DNA from: Candidatus Parcubacteria bacterium
GTDB taxonomy: Bacteria; Patescibacteriota; Minisyncoccia; Phycocordibacterales; SBAW01
Assembly: GCA_014379165.1 (NCBI GenBank)
Contig: JACMMG010000035.1
Coordinates: 1-5,088, forward strand
Direction of reading: 5' to 3'
Length of the DNA stretch: 5,088 bases
Part shown: positions 1 through 4,599 of the stretch, piece after piece
Position numbering within the stretch: position 1 is the stretch's first letter
Layout of the letters: each line of letters starts with the position of its first letter
Position numbers and translations under genes: made by a program
The notes under the pieces: generated by a model
Database searches by the model: none
What the model saw: the letters and a program-made list of their open reading frames with translations, nothing else
What the model was told of the DNA's origin: nothing

Positions 1-249
1 GAGCACAGTAAAGGCTCGCTCGCTCTTTCGCTTGATACCTCAGATGCGCTGGCACAATATGCAGCGACTTCGCTCACGCTCCTAAATAGGATAGAAACGA
101 TTGAAGAAATAACCAAAAAGCTCGAAGCTGTAACTGCGCAAGACGTGCAACGTGTAGCAAAAGATATCTTTAAGACCGAGCGTCTTAAATTGGCCGTCAT
201 CGGCCCGCATGAAGACGCCTCTAAACTCAAAGCCCTTTTGCGAGTGTAG
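1..249 (+). CDS. M16-family (insulinase-like) peptidase, C-terminal fragment
   Basis: Only the last 82 codons of this gene are inside the window; it is open at the left edge in frame 1 and ends with TAG at 247-249. The tail has the typical end of the M16 C-terminal domain: a helical stretch with an ETIEEITKKLEAVTAQDVQRVAKDIF segment split around 'TAQDVQRVAKDIF', then a beta strand 'LKLAVIGP' and a short closing helix. In this family that corresponds to 'v..edv..va...l....l.l.vvGp'. The zinc-binding HxxEH motif belongs to the N-terminal domain and is out of view, so it is not possible to say whether this is a catalytic or a non-catalytic subunit. The gene faces the DUF2335 gene convergently across a 73-nt gap. 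The family call rests on a short fragment but the pattern is characteristic. Confidence 0.8.
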   Translation, partial: EHSKGSLALSLDTSDALAQYAATSLTLLNRIETIEEITKKLEAVTAQDVQRVAKDIFKTERLKLAVIGPHEDASKLKALLRV

Positions 250-273
250 GAAGTCCGAATCCTATCCCGAATT

Positions 274-290
274 CGAGATTATCTCGTTTT
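274..290 (+). terminator. Weak Rho-independent terminator candidate after the M16 gene
   Basis: A 5-bp stem CGAGA/TCTCG (274-278 with 282-286) closes a TTA loop and is followed by TTTT. It lies 25 nt after the M16 stop codon, in the convergent gap. The stem is short and the T run is only four bases, so it may be only a partial terminator. Confidence 0.35.
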
Positions 291-322
291 AAACTTTAAT
301 AATGGTGATGCCGCCGCCATTC

Positions 323-775
323 TTAATTAGTCTCCTCAGAGTCCCTATCCTTTTTTTCCTTAGCTACCTTATTTGTATTCGTGTAGAGAAAGGCTGCTAC
401 GATAGTTCCTAATGAGCCCAGAGCAACGATTATGCCGGTAACAGGTTTGCCCTGGATGGTGAGATAAGTGCCAATGCCCATTGCGGCTATTACGATAAGA
501 AAAGCACAAACTAATCCTCCTAAAGATCGAATAGCATCTGCTCGAACGACCCAATTTTCAAGTGAATGCCGGTGAGCGGACTGATTTTCTGCCATACTCA
601 CGATTCTATTTGCCGCTCCCGGCAAAATTTTTTCATAACCCGCCAATATATCAGGTCTGGGAAGAGGTCCAGAAAAATTTTCTTGCGTAATGATTACTGC
701 ATCATTACGAGGCATTTCTCGAGACTCAACTCGCTGGGGGGCCTCTTTTATTTCTTTTTTATCGTCCGCGGCCAT
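323..775 (-). CDS. DUF2335 two-helix membrane protein
   Basis: A 150-aa protein recognisable as DUF2335 by the block 'FSGPLPRPDILAGYEKILPG' (residues 34-53) followed by 'AANRIVSMAENQSAHRH' (54-70). After this soluble N-terminal part come two hydrophobic helices, about 84-106 and 112-132, joined by a short 'IQGKPV' turn, and a charged lysine-rich tail. The topology is therefore a hairpin in the membrane with both ends on the same side, probably cytoplasmic. The biochemical role of DUF2335 is not known to me. The ATG at 773-775 touches the TAG of the upstream 98-aa gene with no spacer and has no Shine-Dalgarno of its own, so translation is probably by re-initiation after the upstream gene. Its AT-rich composition contrasts with the asparaginase-like gene across the divergent spacer. 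Confidence 0.88.
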   Translation of the reverse strand: MAADDKKEIKEAPQRVESREMPRNDAVIITQENFSGPLPRPDILAGYEKILPGAANRIVSMAENQSAHRHSLENWVVRADAIRSLGGLVCAFLIVIAAMGIGTYLTIQGKPVTGIIVALGSLGTIVAAFLYTNTNKVAKEKKDRDSEETN

Positions 776-1072
776 CTATTTTGAAAAGTCGTTCATAGCT
801 TTAAATTCCGCTACTGCCTCTTCAACAGCCTTGCTTTTTGAAGTAATATTTGCAGCTTCGAGAATTTCAAATTCCTTTGTTGCAGTTGTTATATCCGACC
901 CAACAGCAAGCCAATCTGCAAAAAGAGAATTAGTATCCGCTACCTCGTCTGTAGAGTCAGAATTATATTTCTCTTTCAAAGGAGAGAAGTCCAAAATAGC
1001 AGTGTACCCATCAAGAAAATCCCTTCTTTTTTTGCGAAAAAGTCTAAATGTAGTGGTATTAGTAGTGCCCAT
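776..1072 (-). CDS. Hypothetical 98-aa protein coupled to DUF2335
   Basis: I do not recognise a family. The protein is 98 aa, has no membrane segment, and starts with a Thr-rich and then basic N-terminus (RLFRKKRRDF, residues 10-19). An acidic middle follows, with a segment 'SLFADWLAVGSDITTATKEF' (49-68), then an alanine- and glutamate-rich C-terminal helix (about 78-94). The likely structure is mostly helical and soluble. The ATG at 1070-1072 has no Shine-Dalgarno; a promoter candidate (1085-1113) would give a leader of only a few nucleotides. The stop codon directly abuts the ATG of the DUF2335 gene, so the two are almost certainly co-transcribed and translationally coupled, which suggests the products act together. 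It is a real gene judging by this tight junction and by the matching direction, but its function is open. Confidence 0.72.
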   Translation of the reverse strand: MGTTNTTTFRLFRKKRRDFLDGYTAILDFSPLKEKYNSDSTDEVADTNSLFADWLAVGSDITTATKEFEILEAANITSKSKAVEEAVAEFKAMNDFSK

Positions 1073-1084
1073 ATCCGTTAATTC

Positions 1085-1113
1085 AGTCTATCAAAAAAAA
1101 GTGTTCTATTCAA
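1085..1113 (-). promoter_or_regulatory. Promoter candidate for the 98-aa/DUF2335 operon
   Basis: On the - strand, a -35-like TTGAAT (1108-1113) is followed by a 17-nt spacer and a -10-like TAGACT (1085-1090). The -10 is preceded by TGA (1091-1093), giving an extended TGn -10. The -10 ends 12 nt before the ATG, so transcription would start about 5-6 nt before the start codon, leaving no room for a Shine-Dalgarno. The surrounding DNA is AT-rich, which raises the chance of a fortuitous match. Confidence 0.45.
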
Positions 1114-1193
1114 GCATTAGTCCGTTTAATCCTATCATAGGTGTCTATTTATGAAGAAGGAATGGGGAAAAATTTCAACGTCACAGTACACTA

Positions 1194-1222
1194 TTGACTA
1201 GTTAGTTTTTATATTTTAATAT
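1194..1222 (+). promoter_or_regulatory. Promoter candidate for the asparaginase-like gene
   Basis: TTGACT (1194-1199) is a five-of-six match to the -35 consensus. TAATAT (1217-1222) lies 17 nt further; an alternative -10, TTTAAT at 1215-1220, has a 15-nt spacer. Transcription would start near 1229. The leader would be about 25 nt and includes the AGGTG ribosome-binding site at 1246-1250, five bases before the ATG. The region between the two divergent promoters (1114-1193) holds nothing else that I recognise. Confidence 0.5.
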
Positions 1223-1255
1223 CTCGACCAGAGCAACAAACCCACAGGTGCTAAC

Positions 1256-1771
1256 ATGCCCAACAAAGCAGGCTTAACGCTCATTACAACGGGCGGCACG
1301 ATCGATAAGCGGTACGGTGCGGGCAAAGGCGTTCGCGACCTGCACATCGGAGCGTCGTTCGCCTATCCTTTCCTGGACGAACTGCTCGAAAAATCTATGG
1401 TGGTACGTCCTATTTCTCTAATGAAGAAGGACAGTCTCAACATCACTAAAGAGGATCGCGCTCGGATCGTGAAGGCGTGCAAAGAAGCACATACGGACGG
1501 AATCATCATCACGCATGGCACCGACACGATGCTCGAGACGGCGGCGGCGATCAGCAAGGCCAAGATCGACAAGAAGAAGACAATCGTGCTTACGGGCGCG
1601 CTACAACCAGCAGTGATGAAGCTCAGCGACGCTGAATTCAACCTCGGCCTCGCTGTCGGAGCCTGTCTCTATGCGAATCCAGGCATCTACATCGCCATGA
1701 ACGGGGTCCACCAATGGCGTGGCTGCAAGAAGGACCCCGAAACCGGCATGTTCGTTGTGAACTACTCGTAG
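1256..1771 (+). CDS. Single-domain asparaginase-like protein
   Basis: A 171-aa member of the asparaginase/glutaminase superfamily (N-terminal domain, PF00710). It carries the first signature TTGGTIDK (residues 11-18, catalytic-type Thr15), the substrate-binding Ser in 'KKDS' (Ser60), and the second signature 'HGTDTMLET' (87-95) with the Thr89-Asp90 pair. It also has the 'LTGALQP' strand and 'FNL' motif (112-130), and Lys158/Lys159 near the position of the active-site lysine. Classical L-asparaginases are about 330 aa with a second C-terminal domain, which is missing. The stop follows a natural-looking end and a terminator, so this looks like the known short form, not a truncation. All catalytic-type residues appear present, so amide hydrolysis is possible, but substrate is uncertain because part of the usual active site comes from oligomer partners. 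The start is supported by AGGTG five bases upstream. Sampled 60-base blocks are 55-62% GC against about 40% in the 98-aa gene, hinting at a different origin or stronger codon selection. Confidence 0.85.
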   Translation: MPNKAGLTLITTGGTIDKRYGAGKGVRDLHIGASFAYPFLDELLEKSMVVRPISLMKKDSLNITKEDRARIVKACKEAHTDGIIITHGTDTMLETAAAISKAKIDKKKTIVLTGALQPAVMKLSDAEFNLGLAVGACLYANPGIYIAMNGVHQWRGCKKDPETGMFVVNYS

Positions 1772-1787
1772 GCCGCGATGTTCTCTG

Positions 1788-1818
1788 AAGTCTCTGGATT
1801 CCACGCCAGAGACTTTTT
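1788..1818 (+). terminator. Rho-independent terminator of the asparaginase-like gene
   Basis: A perfect 10-bp stem (AAGTCTCTGG at 1788-1797 with CCAGAGACTT at 1806-1815) encloses an 8-nt loop and runs into TTTTT (1814-1818), then AT-rich sequence. It begins 17 nt after the TAG stop. In the opposite direction no T run follows the stem, so it is mainly a + strand terminator, though it may also protect the 3' end of the convergent ung transcript. Confidence 0.9.
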
Positions 1819-1830
1819 ATTTTTACTTAA

Positions 1831-2499
1831 CTAGAGCCAATTAATAGGCTCTTTGCTGTGCTCGATTAAGTATTCATTCGCACGGCTAAAAGGTTTGCTG
1901 CCAAAGAAGCCATGATGTGCGGCAAGGGGGGAAGGATGGGGCGACTCTATAACTAAATGTTTACTTCTGTCGATGTGCGTGCCCTTGGTGCGGGCATAAT
2001 TACCCCAGAGTATAAAAACGAGATGCTCACGCTGATCTGAAAGTGCCCTTATTGCTGCATCGGTAAAGGCTTCCCACCCTTTGCCCTGGTGGGAGCCTGC
2101 CAAATGTGCTCGCACCGTAAGTGTTGCATTTAAGAGTAAAACACCTTGTTTGGCCCAGCGCGACAGATCGCCGGTTTTATTTTTTAGAGATTCACCTAGG
2201 TCACTTTCTATTTCTTTAAAAATATTCTGGAGCGAGGGCGGAAGCCGTTGCCCCTCTTCGACTGAAAAGCTAAGCCCGTGCGCCTGATGAATATTGTGAT
2301 ACGGATCTTGACCCAATATTACAACCTTAACATCGTCAAAAGGCGTTAATTCGAATGCACGAAAGATATATTTTGGCGGCGGATATACTGCCCCTTTTTT
2401 ATATTCGTCCTTTACAAACGTTGTCAGCTCCTGAAAATACGACTTACCGAATTCCTCTTCCAGATGCTTTTTCCACGAGGGCTCGATTTTGACTTCCAT
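1831..2499 (-). CDS. ung: Uracil-DNA glycosylase, family 1
   Basis: Excises uracil from DNA, arising from cytosine deamination or dUMP misincorporation, as the first step of base excision repair. From the ATG at 2497-2499 it is 222 aa, close to the usual ~225. Visible motifs are the water-activating loop 'GQDPYH' (63-68, catalytic Asp65), the base-stacking Phe in 'LSFSV' (Phe79), and 'LLLNATLTVRAHLAGSH' (121-137) with the uracil-reading Asn124. 'VFILWG' and the DNA-intercalation loop 'HPSPLAAHHGFFG' (188-200), with catalytic-type His188 and Leu192, complete the set. All key residues are intact. A TTG 15 nt upstream is also in frame, but conservation begins after the ATG. No good Shine-Dalgarno precedes the ATG (only AGG three bases away); a -10-like TATACT ends 6 nt before it, suggesting a leaderless message. 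It is last in the repair cluster, just after a terminator. Confidence 0.96.
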   Translation of the reverse strand: MEVKIEPSWKKHLEEEFGKSYFQELTTFVKDEYKKGAVYPPPKYIFRAFELTPFDDVKVVILGQDPYHNIHQAHGLSFSVEEGQRLPPSLQNIFKEIESDLGESLKNKTGDLSRWAKQGVLLLNATLTVRAHLAGSHQGKGWEAFTDAAIRALSDQREHLVFILWGNYARTKGTHIDRSKHLVIESPHPSPLAAHHGFFGSKPFSRANEYLIEHSKEPINWL

Positions 2500-2505
2500 A
2501 TGCCT

Positions 2506-2511
2506 AGTATA
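2506..2511 (-). promoter_or_regulatory. -10-like box abutting ung (possible leaderless start)
   Basis: TATACT on the - strand matches the -10 consensus at five of six positions and ends exactly 6 nt before the ung ATG. Transcription from it would begin at or next to the start codon. No convincing -35 lies 17 nt upstream; that position falls inside the terminator hairpin of the preceding gene. Confidence 0.35.
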
Positions 2512-2546
2512 CAAAAAGAAAAAGCCGTCGGGTTATTGCGGCGGCT
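2512..2546 (-). terminator. Terminator overlapping the end of the four-cysteine protein gene
   Basis: Read on the - strand, AGCCG (2542-2546) pairs with CGGCT (2523-2527). One C-A mismatch is followed by two further C-G pairs, and an 8-nt loop contains the TAA stop. The stem runs straight into TTTTTCTTTTT. The left arm is formed by the last proline and glutamine codons of the gene, so the hairpin folds across the stop codon. It would separate ung from the upstream repair genes, wholly or in part. Confidence 0.65.
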
Positions 2547-2880
2547 CCAGGAAAGTTATGGGTGCGAAAGACATCTCGTTGCAGGTGGCATCCCCAGACC
2601 AGCTAATCGTGCACTTGAGCTGGATAGTGTCTGGTGAACCACGACCATGTTCCGACGCGAACAAGAGCGCAAGCGGCGCGTAAGAAGAAACGCCCTCCAC
2701 ATTTCCACACCGCACTCTGGTACCGACCTCGGTCCCGGTCGCAGATACGCCCACGGCGACACAGTCGCCATTCTTGACTTGCACGAGTCCGTAGGGGCTC
2801 ATGAATAGATATAGGCTGCCAATTATTGTCATCAGTCCCGCAACAAAGAAAAGTCCCACATACTTCTCGATGACACTCAT
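2533..2880 (-). CDS. Hypothetical membrane-anchored protein with four cysteines
   Basis: I recognise no family. From the ATG at 2878-2880 it is 115 aa: a short N-terminus, one hydrophobic helix (about 8-28, 'GLFFVAGLMTIIGSLYLF'), then a soluble domain rich in beta-type sequence with four cysteines at about 40, 58, 90 and 100. With no lysine/arginine-rich segment after the helix and a lysine before it, the soluble part is probably outside the cytoplasm, where the cysteines could form two disulfides. The start is set by a strong GGAGG (on the - strand, 2886-2890) five bases before the ATG; a GTG one codon earlier would be too close to it. This is one of the few genes here with a clear Shine-Dalgarno. 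It follows the methyltransferase by 33 nt in the same direction, so is likely in its operon, although a link to DNA repair is not evident from the sequence. Confidence 0.75.
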   Translation of the reverse strand: MSVIEKYVGLFFVAGLMTIIGSLYLFMSPYGLVQVKNGDCVAVGVSATGTEVGTRVRCGNVEGVSSYAPLALLFASEHGRGSPDTIQLKCTISWSGDATCNEMSFAPITFLEPPQ

Positions 2881-2885
2881 CACGG

Positions 2886-2890
2886 CCTCC
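2886..2890 (-). promoter_or_regulatory. Shine-Dalgarno site of the four-cysteine protein
   Basis: GGAGG on the - strand, five bases before the ATG at 2878-2880. It decides between this ATG and the GTG immediately upstream. It is the strongest ribosome-binding site in the window, which shows that the organism does use Shine-Dalgarno initiation at least for internal operon genes. Confidence 0.75.
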
Positions 2891-2913
2891 AGGGCAAGAA
2901 ACCTCTTGATGAG

Positions 2914-3228
2914 TTATAGCACGGCACCCTCTTTCTTCAAGAGCGCGGTCTTTGCCTTAGTGCCGCCGCGGTTATAGTTGCCAATTTTCCCATCGCTTCG
3001 AATAACACGGTGGCATGGGATCTTAAGGTCGTAGTTTTTCGACATCCAATAACCGACTGCTCGCGATGCACCCGCCTTGCCGGCTTTACGGGCCACCTCG
3101 CCATACGTCATTACTTTCCCTTTGGGAATTTTCGACACCACGGCGACTACTCGATTTGCAAAATCAGATCTGATTTTGCCTTTTTTAGAAAAGCTGAGCG
3201 GTGACTGGTTTTTCTTTATCTTTTTCAT
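2914..3228 (-). CDS. O6-alkylguanine-DNA methyltransferase, short single-domain form
   Basis: Removes alkyl groups from the O6 position of guanine by transferring them to its own cysteine. The 104-aa protein is only the DNA-binding/active-site domain (PF01035). It has 'KGKVMTYGEVARKAG' (36-50) for the helix-turn-helix start, 'ASRAVGYWM' (54-62) with the arginine finger Arg56, and 'IPCHRVIRSDGKIGNYNRGG' (70-89) with acceptor Cys72. 'LLKKEG' near the end carries the conserved Glu. Cys72 argues for a true methyltransferase and not an alkyltransferase-like (PWHRV) protein. The usual Asn-Pro hinge before the active site is altered: the sequence reads Asn-Tyr and is one residue shorter. The N-terminal RNase H-like domain of Ogt/Ada is absent. 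I chose the ATG at 3226-3228, which lies 44 nt inside the nuclease gene in another frame. The same frame stays open to 3600, but that stretch is the nuclease coding sequence and shows no family similarity. No clear Shine-Dalgarno; coupling to the nuclease gene is likely. Confidence 0.88.
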   Translation of the reverse strand: MKKIKKNQSPLSFSKKGKIRSDFANRVVAVVSKIPKGKVMTYGEVARKAGKAGASRAVGYWMSKNYDLKIPCHRVIRSDGKIGNYNRGGTKAKTALLKKEGAVL

Positions 3229-4054
3229 CTTGTTTTGCAATCTTTCTTTTTGTAATGGGGGCCTTCGGAGCAGAACCGCTTTCACTATACGCTTTCTGTA
3301 AAGCCTTCCCTGCCGACTCGCGGTACGCGCAGAAATCGCAATCTGACCCTGCAGCGGGAATCTCGGGTGAATCGAGACATGCCTTAAGGCGAATAAGACA
3401 ATCATCCACCCAATCGGTAGAGCCCGTATACGGTACAAGCGTAAGTTCAAAATCCAAACGTCCGTCAAATGCTTCTCGATCCTTAGTGGCGTTGGCATAT
3501 ACCCAATACCCTGTATCGGATACCTCAAAACCATTTTGGCGTAAGAGCCACTGATATATTTCGAGTTGACGTTTATAGCCGCGGTGCCACTCTTCATCAA
3601 GCGACTCTATTTTGCTGTCCTTGCTGGTTGCTTTGTAATCTATGACAATTAATTTTCCGTCTTTCCCAACCCATATATCGTCTACCCCACCACGTACTTT
3701 TAATCCTGTTTGTTTGTGTAGGCACTGAATACCCCGTTTAAGGGCATCGCGCCATTCGTCCATGCGGGCATGCTTAAGCGGCACCGCATCAAGTCCGTAG
3801 GCTTTTATAAGCGGATGCTGCGTGCCATTTGCACGATGTGTGTCAAATTCTTTCTTAAGCAACGCATCAACCGCACTATTTAAGTTAAACGGAAAGCCCG
3901 GCGGTCGCGCGACACCCAGCTTGTTGTCTATATAGAAGCATCGCGCACATTCCTGAAAGAGGTCTATTTTGGAGCGCGATAATGTCCAATTAGCCCCGCC
4001 ATAACTATAGTTAGGATTGCGATTGGGTTTGTAATACTGGCTCATTTGAGCCAT
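3185..4054 (-). CDS. RecB/Cas4-like PD-(D/E)XK nuclease with two CxxC pairs
   Basis: A 289-aa protein of the PD-(D/E)XK nuclease superfamily, RecB/Cas4/AddB-like branch. The N-terminal 'LSRSKIDLFQECARCFYID' (25-43) is the typical 'S.S.i..f..C...fy' opening. The catalytic core is 'RGGVDDIWV' (121-129, metal-binding Asp125/126), 'LIVIDYKAT' (135-143, Asp139-x-Lys141) and 'YKRQLEIYQWLL' (160-171, motif Gln163...Tyr167). Cysteines at 36 and 39 near the start and 239 and 242 near the end ('SDCDFCAY') are placed like those that hold a 4Fe-4S cluster in Cas4 and AddB, though the spacing differs. A Lys/Glu-rich tail (about 260-285) encodes the overlap with the methyltransferase gene. No CRISPR or helicase genes are nearby, so Cas4 or an AddB subunit is unlikely. 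Two in-frame ATGs exist: 4054 and 4045. An extended -10, TGCTAGAAT, overlaps the first and lies 7 nt from the second, favouring a leaderless start at 4045 (286 aa). Confidence 0.87.
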   Translation of the reverse strand: MAQMSQYYKPNRNPNYSYGGANWTLSRSKIDLFQECARCFYIDNKLGVARPPGFPFNLNSAVDALLKKEFDTHRANGTQHPLIKAYGLDAVPLKHARMDEWRDALKRGIQCLHKQTGLKVRGGVDDIWVGKDGKLIVIDYKATSKDSKIESLDEEWHRGYKRQLEIYQWLLRQNGFEVSDTGYWVYANATKDREAFDGRLDFELTLVPYTGSTDWVDDCLIRLKACLDSPEIPAAGSDCDFCAYRESAGKALQKAYSESGSAPKAPITKRKIAKQDEKDKEKPVTAQLF

Positions 4055-4061
4055 TCTAGCA
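4053..4061 (-). promoter_or_regulatory. Extended -10 at the nuclease start (possible leaderless promoter)
   Basis: On the - strand the sequence TGCTAGAAT forms a TGn plus TAGAAT extended -10. It overlaps the first candidate ATG (4052-4054) and ends 7 nt before the second ATG (4043-4045), where the transcript would begin. No recognisable -35 is present, as is common with extended -10 promoters. No Shine-Dalgarno precedes either ATG. This would drive the nuclease-methyltransferase-four-cysteine operon. Confidence 0.45.
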
Positions 4062-4093
4062 CGCCGAGATTTTCTTAGTGATACTTCACTTTT

Positions 4094-4129
4094 GAAAATC
4101 CAAATGTGGTCGCGCTATGCGCGAGCCAC
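4094..4129 (-). terminator. GC hairpin terminator after the MgtC-family gene
   Basis: Starting right after the TAA, GTGG-C-TCGCGC pairs with GCGCGA-CCAC (4106-4129) with one bulged C and an ATA loop. That gives ten base pairs, mostly G-C. The following bases on the - strand read ATTTGGATTTTC, an interrupted T-rich tract. The stem is very stable but the tract is imperfect, so termination may be incomplete; it would still mark the end of this operon and protect its 3' end. Confidence 0.6.
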
Positions 4130-4597
4130 TTACTCGCTCTCTTTGCCGTATCGGACCCGCAGTGCACGCTCTAACTTCGCAAAAACCGAAAAGACAATGA
4201 GCGAAATCGCTGTGGCCGCAAATGCCAGAAGATAGAACCCAAACCCGCACGCCATACCTACGCCGGAAGCAACCCATATGCCTGAAGCGGTCGTAAGTTC
4301 GGCATGATCTCCCCGCATACTTGAAAGTCCAGCGCCAATAAATCCGATACCGATTACAATAGAAGCAGCAATTTGAAGCGGATTAATTCCTGGAAATATG
4401 CTCAGCTGCAAACTCGAGAGCGTCCCAATAATAACGAAGAGGCAGGAGCCGAGCGAAACCAATGCATACGTGCGCATGCCAGCGTGCTTACCTGCAAGAG
4501 ATCGTTCAACTCCTAAGAATGCGCCAAACAAGGCTGCAGCTATGAGGCTAATCGCTGATGCGGATTCGATTGCGGCGCCAAGGAGAGGAGGAAACAT
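4130..4597 (-). CDS. MgtC/SapB-family membrane protein (short form)
   Basis: A 155-aa integral membrane protein of the MgtC/SapB family (PF02308). The diagnostic block 'GVERSLAGKHAGMRTYALVS' (29-48) matches the family's 'G.ER...gk.AGLRThaLV', and 'GIGFIGAGL' (83-91) followed by 'LTTASGIWVASGVGMACG' (101-118) matches the second half. About five hydrophobic helices can be seen (roughly 14-30, 43-62, 74-92, 103-119, 121-140). The C-terminal cytoplasmic ACT-like domain of Salmonella MgtC is absent, as in many short homologues. MgtC itself affects membrane potential and growth at low magnesium; the function of short members is unsettled, so a transport role should not be assumed. The ATG follows the stop of the upstream surface-protein gene by 2 nt with no Shine-Dalgarno, so the two genes are probably translationally coupled. 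Confidence 0.93.
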   Translation of the reverse strand: MFPPLLGAAIESASAISLIAAALFGAFLGVERSLAGKHAGMRTYALVSLGSCLFVIIGTLSSLQLSIFPGINPLQIAASIVIGIGFIGAGLSSMRGDHAELTTASGIWVASGVGMACGFGFYLLAFAATAISLIVFSVFAKLERALRVRYGKESE

Positions 4598-4599
4598 AG

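Noticed and set aside
301..321. AATGG/CCATT inverted repeat near the DUF2335 stop as a - strand terminator.
   Set aside because: A 5-bp stem with an 11-nt loop and no proper T run; too weak to call.
690..1154. A 154-codon + strand open frame opposite the DUF2335 and 98-aa genes.
   Set aside because: Antisense to two better-supported coupled genes, low-complexity Ser/Val-rich translation, no ribosome-binding site, and no recognisable family.
2500..2514. A TTG start for ung five codons upstream.
   Set aside because: No Shine-Dalgarno before it, and the ATG at 2497-2499 gives the normal family length.
2895..2908. Inverted repeat CAAGA/TCTTG with a 4-nt loop between the methyltransferase stop and the next gene.
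   Set aside because: Only five base pairs with no T tract, and directly upstream of a strong Shine-Dalgarno in an operon gap; most likely chance.
3201..3554. A 117-codon + strand open frame.
   Set aside because: It is fully antisense to the nuclease gene, whose catalytic motifs are intact; the translation looks like a shadow frame.
3229..3600. The methyltransferase frame stays open for a further 124 codons upstream, suggesting a 228-aa protein.
   Set aside because: This stretch lies over the nuclease catalytic core in another frame. Its translation has no resemblance to an MGMT N-terminal domain, while the nuclease frame is clearly conserved.
3185..4054. The nuclease as a CRISPR Cas4.
   Set aside because: There are no direct repeats, cas1/cas2 or other cas genes in the window, and the cysteine pattern differs from the usual Cas4 layout.
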